Below are positions 34,401-47,676 of a stretch of 64,000 nucleotides of DNA, piece after piece (the first letter of the stretch is position 1; the number at the start of each line of letters is the position of its first letter). Under the pieces are notes generated by a model. The model searched no databases and had not been told where the DNA came from. It saw nothing but the letters and a program-made list of their open reading frames with translations. This DNA comes from Trichuris trichiura (Eukaryota > Nematoda > Enoplea > Trichinellida > Trichuridae). The DNA lies in contig JBAJFE010000004.1 in the NCBI GenBank assembly GCA_037903355.1, forward strand, positions 4,138,001-4,202,000, in the 5' to 3' direction. Position numbers and translations under genes: made by a program.

Positions 34401-36534
34401 AATTTATGAATATCGTTGAAACGCATACCTTTGCCAATTCAAAAAACATATCATCTTTGTCGCTGAGACGCGCGAATGCGATATGTTCATATCGTTTGGT
34501 CGCATTCACCAGAGCATGCCGTTAACCGCTTGGCAATATATATTGTAAAGTAGCTACTTGCTGGGACGGCCTGTCAAAGAATGGGCCCATGATAGACATA
34601 AAGAATAGAACATTTAATGTGGCTTTCCTTGTCGCTGCTCAATGTCGCCCGGTATGGCGGGAAGGCGGGTGAACATGGCATGAGCAGTGACAGATCATAT
34701 CCTGTATTGGGCAGTTCTGAACCAGCCAGCTCAGCGCCACTCTAGCATATCGTTCAACCCCATTTGCCCCAGTGTGAGACTGGCCACTTGCAATCATATC
34801 GTTACAGCAGGACTGCCAACAGGCTCCGAAATATCTTGCTGATTGGCATCCACTGTTGCGCATATCGTTGAGCTACAGTGTACCACTACTGTCGGTTGCT
34901 CTTGTGAAATATCTTTGTCAATCGCTTTGAAATACTTCGGCTGGTTTCAGTAACTTCGGCACATAAACCGTCAGCCGTCGACATCCAAGGCGACGAGTTG
35001 ATCAGCAGCTTTTCTATGACGAGCGTCCATTGAGGATGTGACTTCCAGCCTTGCCAAATGATCGTCTCCGCATGAGAACTCTTGCAAGCGACACCAAGTT
35101 TGCCGTCGGTAACGGTTTTGAAGAGCTGCAAGAAAGCCAGCGTAACCGCTCAATCGCATAGTGAAACAATGATGCGAACAGCAGTAATCATCAACGATTT
35201 TAAAGTTTCAGCGCAGTTAAGTATAATCAAGTTAGATCGGAACTACCGTACTTTAAAGTAATGCTGAGTGAAGAGGACTGGCAGCACCTTATTGACGTTC
35301 GGAGCGTTTTGAAAAATTACAGCCGACGTTGTATTTAGTGGGTTGAAATTCAAGAAAAACGCGGCAAAACGCCCACAGCAACGTAAAGCATTATTGCGCA
35401 GATTAAGCAAAAAGTTGTGCTTACCATTTACATTTCAAATGGCTAACCTGACGGCTGATGATAACGCGAACGACTTTTTGAAGAATTGTGTATTTGTCCA
35501 CTAAAGGCTACAACTAAATCGAAACGCGAAACGTTTTGCATAGCTACTGGATTTGAAGAGACTACAGCGTAGGTTGAGTTACTACAGCTGGATGGCAGTG
35601 AAATTATAGTAAGGTTGAAATAGACAAAAGGTTTAACTGTCTTACGGTATATTCTCTTTAGGACGGTGGCCTACGTGCCTTGAGAAAGTTTGTAATTGAC
35701 TGTTACGGACTAACACTCGCCAGGATATTACTACACGCCACCATAACTAGTACTGGGCTAGCCGTCTGCGCGGCTTATCTATGACGATAACAGCGCAAGC
35801 ATTTGACTATTTGCTTAATAAAAGTAGAACAGCAATGTTATCATTAATATTGCCGGCTTTTACTGCTAAGCCTTACGGAAAGTCAAACGAAAGCATGTAC
35901 GTCCGAATTTCGGTTCGACGCTTTCATCTCGGCAGGGATGAATCATCGAAGTAGGCGGAAAGCAACAATTTATGTTGCTCTGGGAGGTTCGTCCTAACAG
36001 CGATAAGAATCGCTCAAAACAGCTATAAATCCTAATAAGAAAGATTTGGTTTAGGTGTATTGATGGAGGGCTGTACTGTCAGGTTTGAGTTAAACTTAAA
36101 AAATTGAAGGCAGCGGTTCTGGAGCACAAATATCTTGAACTTTATGCGCATGTACCCTATAACAGGCGCTTCATGATCTGCAGACCATATTAGCCTAATT
36201 AATCTTGAAATAATCACCTAAGCGGCTGTATTAGACTACAGAAACAACTGCAAAACATTTCGTAACGCTGTACACCGAAAAAGATATGTACTGGACCTAC
36301 CTTTAGCTTGCAGGGTAGGCATCACGAAAGCTTGCCGCTTAACGAAGGAGGAAGCTCCATTCAGCTTTAGGCGTAACCCTACAACCGTCGGAGCGAATGC
36401 AGACGACAGCTCTACCGTACACAGCAGAGTGCAGTTCTACAGTAGGCGGTAGGGACATGCAGGACATGTAAAAAACACGTCAGCGTTTGCACGGTTAGCG
36501 TCGGCTGCCGGTACAGTTGCAGTATTCTTTAGAG
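31400..36534. repeat. Long repeat R, copy R3
   Basis: The 5' part (31418 onward) matches 39730 onward in R4; from 31691 it also matches R2 (12214). It ends at 36534 with CTTTAGAG, directly at the tip of a hAT relic, where R1, R2 and R4 continue with GAATG/GACTGCAAGATAC. It lacks the palindrome of R2 and the Penelope-like fragment of R4. ATATCGT heptamers stand at 33836, 34410, 34489, 34747, 34796 and 34862. No gene is recognised. Confidence 0.85.
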
Positions 36535-39500
36535 CCTTGGTTCTCAAAGTGGGCGATATCACGCCCTGGGGGGCGATGAGAGAGCACAGGGGGGTGATGG
36601 GAAACCCATGCGGGGGCGTTGAGAATCGCATAAGAGGAATTCTGGCAGAATTGTCTCTAGCGCAAAAAGGCTGTCAGAAAAACCAGCGTAAGAAGGGCCT
36701 TTCTTAACTCGTTCTCGCCAGAAGTAGAGGCGGCAACTTCAAAGGAGGTGAAGTGGAGATGGAGGGCGCAATTGAACAATGGCGTTTTTCATCGCTCAAC
36801 TCTGCCAAAAATGGAGACAGTAAGTTCAAAGAAGGTCAAGTGGGGATTGCTCACAGCTCATCCTATTCTGCCCTAGCCTAAGCTTACACATAATGTGTAT
36901 GCCCATTGTGTTTCGCGTGCCAGCAATCCATGCACAGCTGTTTCATTCCTTCACGTCCACTGTTCCTTTGTTCCACTGCGCTCTTAATCCTCACTTGACT
37001 TCCTCTGAAAGTGCCTTCTCCAATTCTGGCGGAGACGAGTTTAAAAAAATGCGGTGCGGCAACCTGTCGGCTAAATTCCTTTCGTACCCTGGTGGTCACC
37101 TTACTCGTTCATCCTTGTGTTTAAGCTAATACTTACTGGACACAGAGTCTTTCTGTAAGTCTTCCCGCTTGGGTTCTTCCGTGTTCCTGTTTCATCATCG
37201 GAGGACTTTTGTTTCGGTTCCGTGTGCCGTGTTCCGCCAACATTTTACGGCATTTTACCTTCGTACAAGACATACTCGTGAATATACATACATATTTGTT
37301 TCTTGTTCTTGCTGTTACTGCAAATAAACGGAATCATTGCCGCAACTTCTCGGGCCTCTAATACAGCAACGACAAGAACCATCATTTCGTGGCCTTCTTT
37401 CAATGACGGAAGTATGAAAGAAACGCAGGCAGTACAGCTCAGACTATTTGAAGTAAGGTTTTACACAATCACCTGCGAATAAATGGCTATCTCTGTGTTT
37501 GATTTGTGGTAGTGGTTTCGAACGACTCTGTGAAACCCTCGAGGCTACACGACCACATTAATAGAGTACATCCAGACATGCGTGACAAGAACATCAGCTA
37601 CTTTCAGTCGCTTCGCCAGAAATTTTGTACAAGGAACATATTGCCTCATATGTTGCCACCGGCACCAGAAAAAGATAAATATGGCCTGCGTGCGTCTTAT
37701 ACCATTTCATTACTGATTGCAAAATTTGGAAAGCCACATAACATTGGGGAAACACTGTTGCTTCCCGTGATTAGCGAAGTTATCCAGACTGTACTGCACG
37801 TGTTACCAACTAAAATAATCGGAAGGATACCTCTGAGTAATGACAGAGTGCAAGAAAGGATTGACGAAATGAGCAACGACGTAGAATGCCGTCTATGCGA
37901 CTTCTTGAGAGCAACGCATATTTCTTTGCAGCTTGATTAATCGATCTTACCTAACAATGAAGCTTTATTAATAGGTTATGTCAGATTCGTAATGGATGAA
38001 GCCCTGGTACAGGAACTGCTGTTTGCCACACAGTTGCAGACAGATACCAAACAAGAAGCCCTATTTCCTTGCTGTAGAAAAATGTTTCAAGGATAAAAAC
38101 ATGCCTATGGCGAACATAGTTGCTGTGGTAACCGATGGAGCACCGTCGATTGTGGGCTGCTACCGCGGCTTTCTTGCACATTTGAAGCAGCTCGTTCCTG
38201 GCCTTTCTCTGGTTCATTGCGTCCTTCACCGACAGCATTTAGCCACAAGACGCCTGAGCGAACGAGTAAACTGATCACTCTTACAACGGTTGATAACATC
38301 AAAAGTAAATCGCTGAATGAGGGATTATTCAGACAGCTTGGTGAACAGAATCATGAAGACTTCAATCGCCTGTTATTTCACACTGAAGTTCGCTGGTTGT
38401 CGAAGGGTGCTTGTTTAACTCGCTTTTACAGCCTCTTTGACACAATTCTAGAACTTTTGTGGTGTGTGAATCCTTCTCTACGAGAACGTTTAAAGAAAAA
38501 CAAGAAGGACATCGCGTATCTGGCAGATGTATATTACAAATTCAATGCAATGAACTTGCAGCTCCAAGGCAGTGACTTAAACTTGATTAAAACAAAAGGC
38601 GTTATATCTGCTTTCGTCGCGAAATTGGCAATTTTCAAACGAAATTTGCGGGCCGGTGAGTTCTATCAGTTTTCCCTTCTAGCTGCACTGAAGGAGGAAG
38701 AGGACATCGCTGAACAAGAAGTTAAAGTGTACTGACAACACTTGGAAATGCTGCACGTTGACTTCACGGGACGGTTCAGTGATATTCTTAACTTGAAAAT
38801 TCCACAGTGGGCAATAGACCCTATGTCCAACGTCGGCGAAGCGGAGATGGAATTGCAGGGAAAATTGACTGAACTGCAAAGCAATGAAGAGCTGAAAGTG
38901 AAATTGAAAAGTGAATATCAGCAGTTTTGGCTACAGCGAGAAATGAAGGAACTGTGTCCGCTGTTATAGGCTGCTGCAGAAAACCTCCTTGTTGCGTTTC
39001 GATTATCTTGTATAGCAGAATGCGAATTCAGGTGTGGTTACAAAGCTGCTAAGTAGCAACAGAAGTCGGCTGGATACAGTGAATCGAGGCGACCTTAGAC
39101 CGATGATGATAAAGATGCAGCCAAACGTAGACAACTTGCTCGTACTGCATCAAGTACACCCATCACATTGAGTAGTGTCCGTTCATGTGCAGTCGCAAAC
39201 TTGCGTTATAGTTTCTTTTGTATGTTCTCGCTTAAGCGCTTTCACTTCAATCTGGTTCCTTGTCACTACAATTCTTTTGGTGTACATAAGAAAACAAACA
39301 GATGCACACTGACAGTTTTTTTTCAGGAAAGGGTAATGAATGCTTTTTGCATATGTGACTCCATGTCCTGAAAAATGTGACAAGAGATGTGAAAGGCAAG
39401 CAGAAATTTTCACATCGTAAAGTGGTTGGTGGAAAAGCAGGAGTGGTATAGTACGCCTTTCAGGTGACGAGGAGTTGAAGTTTTTTGTGCAAAATGTTCT

Positions 39501-39697
39501 CACGAGTAGCGGTTTTGCAAAAATTTTCCCACTGGGAGCGATGGAAGGAAATGATTGAGAACCTACTAACCTCCGACTATGCCACGTCCAACCTTCCAGC
39601 CAATCAGCGCGCTCAAAATTGACCAATCAAAATAGGGGGCAATAGTGGTCAGGAACGTTCACAGGGGGTGATGGAGCAAAAAGTTTGAGAACCTATG
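36535..39697 (+). mobile_element. hAT relic between R3 and R4, mismatched flanks
   Basis: The left tip is CCTTGGTTCTCAAA (36535) and the right tip TTTGAGAACCTATG (ends 39697), inverse to each other over 11 of 14 bases. The flanking octamers CTTTAGAG (36527-36534) and GTTTAATA (39698-39705) both fit nnnTAnnn but are not the same. The element therefore lacks a target duplication although both ends look genuine. A degenerate transposase gene lies inside on the plus strand. Confidence 0.82.
37460..39171 (+). pseudogene. hAT transposase pseudogene of a third subfamily
   Basis: Pieces in changing frames follow the order of the other hAT transposases. A CLIC zinc-finger remnant lies near 37490. An N-terminal block (37506-37940: SYFQSLRQKF, YGLRASYTISLLIAK) ends at a stop inside the first catalytic motif (SLQLD then TAA). 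VVTDGAPSIVG follows (about 38125-38160), then HTEVRWLSKGACLTRFYSLFDT (38217-38735), then the C-terminal helices and a tail ending HQVHPSH at 39171, matching the HQTQPSH end of the 22160-23989 transposase. Several frameshifts and at least three stops make it non-functional. Confidence 0.87.
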
Positions 39698-41111
39698 GTT
39701 TAATATGAACCACTTGACGGATTATTGCTTTTTCTCGGCAGTTCATTTGAACGTCCATTAAATGAAAACAAAAATGCTCCGGTCACATTTCGGCAGCACA
39801 GCTAAGAATTTCTTTCCGTTGCGCTCGCATTTAAGTGAAACGAACAGTTGATAGGAAAAAGAAACATAAGATACGGTTCGAAATATAACGAAAAACAGTA
39901 AAGTGAAAACAAAACTTGTCACGAATGAAACTAAAAGTAAATTCAGAGTAGGGTATTTTCAAATGAACTTTTAAATATTTTATGGGAGCTAATCAATTTA
40001 CGAAAGATAAAGATAACCACTGATTAGTTCCTTCTTATTGTGCGCAAAAAGAGAAAGTGTCTCTCTGGCTCGTACATGAATCTCACTATTGCCTTCTTAC
40101 AGTATGGGATTGAACTCTGCTTCACTTTAATTCCTACTTTGTTCAGCGGATGTGGCTGCAATGTTTGCTACTCTGGCTCCACTATTTTTGCCGCTAGTTG
40201 TAGCGCGCATGCTTCTTGCTTCTTGCACCTCTTCCCTTATATGACGCGAGTTTGTAGACCGCTCACCAACACAGCTCAAGCGACCCGCCCGAAGGTGGTA
40301 TTAATTTTGCCTTTTCTTATTTCACAATTTCTCAGCAAAAGCGTAAGATCGCGCCGATAGAAGCAACAAGCTTTTCCATGAATTACGCATGCTAAAACAT
40401 AGCCATCTTAATGGAAACAATTTAGTAAAAGTCGAAAGTGAAATAGTAAACTTAAATGTTTCGCCGAAAAACGCCAAATGAACGAACGTCGACAGAAAGG
40501 ATAACAAACAACTCGGATAACACCTCTTTTCTTAACATTGACAATACGTATCAACTATATTACTTAATTGACAGCTCAAATCTTCACGGTCATTTCACTG
40601 CGAGTCGTTTGACATCAAGTAAAAACTCAACATTAGCCTAATTTCTTCCAATGCGTGAAAAAATTGGTCCACAGTACCTAGATGCGAAAAGCAGGATACG
40701 TGCTTGTCCGTACATATTAATTGTCTTTCATGGTTAAACGAGTAAGCATGTAAATGACCTATCAATAAGCGTAGTCATCATTCATTATGGAAAATTTAAA
40801 AAAACAGTCAACCCCGCTGGAATCGACCTCAACCTATGCGCTGGTGTTGGCAACGCGATTTTAACTCATTTGGAGGTTGCTTGTCCACGCAGCAACCGTA
40901 AGATGTCTGGAAACGTATGCTATTCAGATGCAATTGATTTTGGCAGACAACTAATAAGCTTCATCTTCATATTGCGCAGATGATGTGGCAGCTTGCAAAA
41001 GATTCGTATACGAAAAAGCGAAAACACGAAAATGCGACGTTGCTTTGATGCTCCATTTACCTCAGCATTGGAGCTTTGAAAACGCGGTTTCTTGGTACGG
41101 GAACAAATGTT

Positions 41112-41924
41112 TTTATAATGAAGAAGCTTATTACGGATAATTCCCGTTTGTTATGTACATAGAGGAACTCCGGAGCTTTCGGGTCATTCGAGACCCGTCA
41201 TCAGCGGTCTAAAGTTGTTGATATGATTCGTGGCAGCGAGTGCCCTAATGTTTCTGAGGATTTTAAAGCGGGCATTTTTGAAGTTGTTTTGTTGGTAGGT
41301 TCTGGTATCTGGGTCTGCCAGCGCACTTCTATTTCTTGTTCCGTATATCTTGTAGATTGTGTCTTTGCTTGGTAGTTCGGAACATGTTTTGTTGTTGGTT
41401 CACTGTTTTTTCATTTTGCATCCATTTTTCTTTCTTTCTTCTTTTTTCTTTTTCTTTTTCTTTTTTTGTTCCATATATATTGCAGTTTTATCCATTTCTA
41501 TTTGTTCTAATTAGTTGTTTTTTCCTTTCTCTTTCCGGGCTATTGTATTTCATCTGGTGAGAGAGAGCAACAATTATACCGCGTCACAATATTTGTCCAA
41601 ATCCCACTTATGTCAACACCTTGATCGCGGTTGTAAGTCGTATTGTGTCTAATGTATAGTGCTTCTTTAATTCTTCTTAACCGTAGATTGTTTTCGTAAC
41701 ATAAAACTCTTGGGTGGAGTCGTTGGGTTCACTGCGTCGCATGCTCCATTACAGCAGAGGCCTGACTGGCTTTTTCCATTGTAACATTAGGGCACTTGCT
41801 GCCACGAATCATATCAACAACTTAAGACCGCTGACGACGGGTCTCCAACGACCCGAAAGCTCCGGAGTTCCTCTATATACATAACAAACGGGAATTATTC
41901 GTAATAAACTTCTTCATTATGAAA
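41112..41924 (-). mobile_element. Penelope-like element fragment flanked by inverted repeats
   Basis: Inverted repeats of about 142 bp (41112-41253 and 41782-41924) begin TTTATAATGAAGAAG / TTTCATAATGAAGAAG and read toward each other. Between them the minus strand encodes a GIY-YIG-type C-terminus. The R flanks read GCATTGGAGCT on the left and GCACTGCAGCT on the right, an imperfect 9-11 bp duplication of the single site in R3 (GCATTGCAGCT). The segment 41085-41111 is extra sequence on the left. A pyrimidine-rich tract (41420-41470) lies inside. Inverted terminal copies are known for Penelope-like elements. Confidence 0.65.
41540..41785 (-). pseudogene. Penelope-like GIY-YIG endonuclease C-terminal fragment
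   Basis: The minus frame reads SAVMEHATQ, a stop, then LRRIKEALYIRH and NRDQGVDISGIW, ending at a stop at 41540. The pattern of a helix (IKEA.xIR), then NRDxGxxxSxxW, is that of the end of Penelope-like polyproteins, where a GIY-YIG nuclease follows the reverse transcriptase. The reverse transcriptase itself is missing, consistent with 5' truncation. One internal stop (TGA near 41730) shows decay. Identification rests on this short motif only. Confidence 0.6.
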
Positions 41925-44900
41925 GCACTGCAGCTGAGCAAACGCAAGTTGGTCAGAAATGCTTCTACAAAATGAGCAACAGTCTAAGCGCGCAATCAAT
42001 AACAAAGGGTGATGCGGACTTTTCGTTTATTAGCATAAAGATATGACGCGTCGTGATGCAACACAGAGCACGCGTAATAATGAAATGGTACGTTTGGAAT
42101 AAGTTCAAAATTCATTCAAAACTTCGGCCCGTTCTGCACTGCGCTAATATATATAAAGTCCAGCTGCTTCTGTATCACAAAGTCGACGCAGCCATCTTTA
42201 CCTTCTTGCAGCACTCATTAAATCCGCGTATTTTCAAGGTCAGGTACTCCGCTTTGGTTTACGTAGCCAAAAGCAATTTCACACCGATACTAGCAAGCAA
42301 AAAGTCATATGCATGTAATACTTTGCCCACACCAACTGTGACTTCGAATATTGCGTGTGATACAAGCCAGTGATCAGGCTGCTCTTTTGCTCAGCGTATC
42401 ATCACTTTTTTTTACTTTGCTTTAGTTCATTTCTTCGTGCAGTGCGTCGGGCGCACATATCGTACAAGCGCCTGCCCGCTGTATATACCCATCGTAATAT
42501 TCAATATCTTTCCAATATCATCCTTTACGTCCATCAGGGCAGCACGATTACAATGCTTCAGACTGCCAAGCACATATGCAACTGTTCAGGTGTCGGGTGA
42601 AAATTTCTGAACCTCGACCGACCCGACCAACTTGAAGAAGCCCAATATCATACACTGAGCTACGCTATTCAGGTAACAAGTGTTACCTAGGTTGACAAAC
42701 CCGAAGAGAAAGGAGGTTCTTCCAAGAAACTAGCCTTCCTTAAGAAGGCTGCTTCAGGTTTTGGGCCACTTCTCTTAATCATTCTTGGCTTGCCGAGCCG
42801 TAGCGGGCATAGCGGTCCCCTGTGAAGCCTGGACCGCATGATAATATCGTTTCTTTGATTCAGGCGTGATATAAGTTCGCCCTTCGCCAGGTCAACCCAA
42901 GTGAACGCCCGAAATATCATAACAATCTGGCTCCAGTTGGCAAATTACGGCTGGCCACTTGAAACGAATATCGTTCTTAGGGTCAGTGCTCTTGAGCCAG
43001 AGAACCTCCTCCTCTGTAAATATCGTACGAAGGAACTCCGAAGCGAATATATTTCTTTCGCGCAGCGCATTTCTGTTGGCTCCGCTGATGTGTATGCTGG
43101 CTTAGGAGTCCTCGGACGAAATAATATCTTCGTGGAAGGACTTCTCCCGTCTTCTGCGCCCAAAGGGTGGAAACAAAATCAGCTTTCGCTCATGTGGGCA
43201 ACCGCACTATCGCCTAATTTTCCAGCAGCTGATTTCACTTGCTCGAACTATCGTTCGGCGCTGGAATAGCAGCGGCATCGACGGAGGTTCAAATAACCAG
43301 TTAAAGTCACCAGCACTATGCCGGAGAGCTCATAACGCAACGAAACATGACTGCTTGGAAGGAGGTGCTTCTGTTTCCAAATTCCCCATGGGAAGCTTGT
43401 TTGCCTCATTTACATTGGACACATCGTCCAAACTGTGGATATCTTCGTCGCTGATTGCTGAATACGTGTCTAAAGGCACACTATATCCAGCAGTGTGCCC
43501 ACAAGTAACTGGCGCCGTTGGTGAGCCCGCCTTAGCTGCCAGTGCGCAACGTATGCGACCGTGCACCGTACGGATGCCAATCTGTGATTTATAAATATCG
43601 TTGAATCGCATATCGTTGCCAATTCGAAAAACATATCATCTTTGCCGCTGAGATGCGCGAATGCGACACGTTCATGTCGTTTGATCACATTCACCAGAGC
43701 CTGCCGTTAACCGCTTGGCAATATATCGTAAAATAGCTACTTGCTGGGACAGCCTGTCAAAGAACAGGCCCACTTTAGACATAAAGAATAGAACATTTAA
43801 TGTAGCTTTCCTTGTCGCTGCTCATGGTCGGCTGGTATGGCGGGAAGGTGGGCCAATATGGCATGAGCAGCGACAGTTCATATCCTGTATTGGGCAGTTC
43901 TGAACCAGCCAGCTCAGCGCCACTTAAGCATATCGTTCAACCCCATTTGCCCCAGCATGAGCCTGGCCACTTGCAATCATATCATCACAGCAGGATTGCC
44001 AACAGGCTCCGAAATATCTTGCTGATTGGCATCCACTGTTGCGCATATCGTTGAGCTACAGTGTACCACTACGGGCGGTTGCTCTTGTGAAATATCTTTG
44101 TCAACCGCTTTGAAATACGTCGGCTGGGTTCAGTAACTTCGGCGCATAAATCGTCAGCCGTCGACATCCAAGGTGACGAGTTTATCAGCGGCTTTTCTAT
44201 GGTGAACTTCCATTGAGGATGTGACCTCAAGGCTCACTGACATGATGGCTTCCATATTAGAACTCTTGCAAGTGACACCAAGTTCATCGTCGGTAACGGT
44301 TTTGGAGAGCTGCAAGAAAGCCAGCGTAACCGCTCAACCGCTTAGTGAAACAATGATGGGAACAGCAGTAATCATCAACGATTTTAAAGTTTCAGCGTAG
44401 ATAAGTATAATCAAGTTATATTGGAACTACCGCACTTTAAAGTAATGCTGAGTGAAGAGGACTGGCAGCACCTTATTGACGTTGGGAGCGTTTTGAGAAA
44501 CCACAGCCGACATTGGATTTAGTGGACTGAAATTCAAAAAAAACGCAGCAAAACGGTCACAGTAAGGTAAAGCATTATTGCGCAGATTAAGTAAAAGGGT
44601 GTGTTTACCATTTACATTTCAAACGGCTAACCTGACGGCCGCTAATTACGCGAATGACTTTTTGACGAATTCTGTAATTGCTCAATAAAGGCCACAACTA
44701 AATCGAAGCGCGAAACGTTTTGCATAGCTACTGCATTTGAAGAGACTACAGCGTAGGTTGAATTATTAGGGCTGGGTAGGAATGAAATTATGGTAAGGTT
44801 GAAATAGACAAAACGTTTAATCGTCTTACGGTATATTCTCTTTAGGACGGTGACCCATGTGCCTCGAAAAAGTTTGTAATTGACTGTTCCTGACTGAGCT

Positions 44901-45855
44901 ACACCCGCCAGGGAATTACTAGACGCTACCATAACTATTACTCAGCTAGCTATCTGCGCGGCTTATCTATGATGATAACCGCGCAAGCACTTGACTATTT
45001 GCTTAATAAAAGTACAACAGCAATGTTATCATTAATATTGCTGGCTTTTACTGCTAAGCCTTACCGAAAGTCAAACAAAAGTAGGTACGTCGGAATTTTG
45101 GTTCGACGCTTTCATCTCGGCAGGGATGAATCATCGAAGTTGGAAGAAAGCAAAAATTTATGTAGCTTTGGGAAATTCGTCCTTACGGCAAAAAGAATCG
45201 CTCAAAACAGCTATAAATCCTAATAAAAGATTTGGTTTAGGTGTATTGATGGAGGGCTGTACCGTCAGGTCTGAGTTAAACTTAAAAAATTGAAGGCAGT
45301 CGTTCGGGAGCACAAATATCTTGAACTTTATGCGCATGTACCCTATAACAGGCGCTTCATAATCTGCAGACCAAATTAGCCTAATTAATCTTGAAATATT
45401 CGCCTAAGCAGCTGTATTAGACTGCACAAACAACTGCAAAGCAGTTCGTATCGCTGTAGACCGAAAAGGATATGTACTGAACCTACCTTTAGCTTGCAGG
45501 GTAGGCATCACGAAAGCTTGCCGCTTAACGAAGGACAAAGCTCCATTTAGCTTTAGGCATAACAGTACAACTGTCGCAGCGAATGCAGACAACAGCTCTA
45601 CCGCACACAGCAAAGTGCCGTTCCACAGTAGGCGGTAGAGAAATGCAGGACATGTAAAAAACACGTCAGCGTTAGCACGGTTAGCGTCGACTGCTAGAAC
45701 AGTTACAGTATTCTTTAGAGGAATGCAAGATACATAATCATTCGGCCGACTTGTGCGCTATGTTCATGCTGTATGGGAGGGAGTATATGTAGTGGAACTG
45801 GAAAAGGTGTTCTTCCAGGGTGTTTGGACAGGCTGGCTGATTCGGTAGGCAATTT

Positions 45856-47439
45856 ATCCATGCCTGGAAACGTGGGTTTCACTACGGCTATTTGCTGCGG
45901 ATTGAGCAAAACGTTCTCCTCCGTAACGTTGTCGCTTTCCTTCCCTTCCTACGTATGTGTAAGGCTGCACAAGCGTAACAAGTTTTGCATCGTATGTCGT
46001 AAAGCTAGGATTTACTTGCAGTTGAAACAGTAACGACTGGTTTCTTAATTAAAATATTATTCCTATTATTAATGACTACAACAGTTAGATGCTAAGAATC
46101 TAGAAACGTTTTAGTCATTTATCCCTCCAATCTACAGTCACTGTTTTGTGATGCTCATGTTCGAAGACCTCACCGTTCGAGTTCCTCTGCCAATTACCAA
46201 CCCGCTGCGATGCACGGTGCCACGGTGAATGCATAAAGTTTACATTTTAACCTACGCTTTGGTAGGCGTGGCAAAAGATGCCTGAGAGTAAAGCATTCTT
46301 GCAATCACGTTCCTGCTTAACCTAAGTGTAGGCGTAAACATAAGGCTTGACTTGAGTTGCATCATCATAATGCGCTGATAATTGACATATGGATACATTG
46401 AATATCGTCACGGGGTCATCAAACATAAGCAGCACGAAAGGCCAGCGGTAGAATGGAAAGATAGATGATTAACGGCCACTTCAAATGAATAGAACTAGTC
46501 CATAGCTTCAATAGGTTCTTGCGTTTAAAGAAAACTACAACAGTACTGGGATAAAGGTGATCAATTCCGTAAACGGTACCGATGTAAGCCCACAAAAGCG
46601 ATAGCCTTACACTCGGTATTCACTTTTTCATTGGTTATATTTGAGAAAGATTTTGAAAAAGCAAAGCTCGAAATGGAACTAAAATCGGTTTTAAGAAAAT
46701 AGCAGAATAGTTTTTCTAAGTTAACTATGAGAGAAATAACAAAAAACGTCAACGCTTAAGCTCGGTCTACAAAGCTACATAACCAAATGGAATATAGCTT
46801 ACGATTGAGTCTTCTAGGCAGAAGGTCTCCGCTTCGGAAGTACACAAATTAGCAGTCGCATCATTTTCTAGAACAGTAGTGAAGTACAAACGTTGGCAAC
46901 TATTGGTCTTCGTAATGGAATCGTCATCTGAAATAGACTACGTGAACTTTCTTGCAAACGTAGGAGAACCGCACCGCTTGCTTCAAATCGAGCTGTTCTA
47001 TAAGAATCGTCGGTCATAACGCTGCAATCCGACAAACGATCTGGCGATTTGTCCATTTTTTATCCCAATCTTCTCTTGTATTTGATAAATGCGGGCAGAT
47101 CGTAACTTGATAGTAAAAAGGTTTTCAAGGACTTAAAAACGTGTGTTGAAAAATCAAAAGCAAAGTGAGCTATGCGGCCGAAAAAGTTGTTAACGCTGTA
47201 AACTGGAAAGTAGGAAGATTGCTAAAAGCTGAAATTATTATTGGCAAGGCTATTTAGAGCTGGATTTTAGCATAAGGCCGTGCAACAATCGCCGTCTTTA
47301 ATGTCGCGCAGTATGTGGCGATTGCACGAGCCAGTTTTATGAACTATAGCATATTCACTCTCACTTTTCAGTTCTAGACTGATCTTTCATTGCTGTTAAG
47401 GAAGATATTAATTAGGACGAACATAGACCAATGTGTTTT
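45856..47439. other. Stretch without recognised gene
   Basis: No convincing frame, RNA gene or element tip. It lies between the end of R4 and the LTR element. Confidence 0.45.
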
Positions 47440-47444
47440 GTAAA

Positions 47445-47644
47445 TGTTGTTTTGAGCAGCACTTAAACTACTCTTGCTTATCACGTACAGTGTGTCTCCT
47501 GCGAATCAGGACGACACGGTGTGGGTGCATCATTGCCTGTAGCGCGAGAAGTAGGTCGTTTGTTGCTCTCTCTCTGACTTGCGCTTCTCGAGTAAACGTT
47601 CTTTCACGTTGACTGGCTCCCTCACGCGCGCCCGAGTTACAACA
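47445..47644 (+). repeat. 5' LTR
   Basis: 200 bp, starts TG and ends CA. About 90 % identical to 51976-52175. Confidence 0.93.
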
Positions 47645-47676
47645 ATTTGGTGATGAGGTTACAGAACTCTCACAGC

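Larger units (their letters stand above)
39698..45855. repeat. Long repeat R, copy R4
   Basis: It matches R3 from about 39730, R2 from about 39995 and R1 over 42720-45855. A Penelope-like fragment is inserted at about 41085-41924. ATATCGT heptamers stand at 42844, 42968, 43020, 43595, 43610, 43723, 43930 and 44045. Similarity to R1 and R2 stops near 45855 after GATTCGGTAGGCA. No gene is recognised. Confidence 0.85.

Noticed and set aside
41336..41560. 74-codon Phe/Ser-rich frame resembling a membrane peptide
   Set aside because: It is the translation of a pyrimidine tract inside the Penelope-like fragment.
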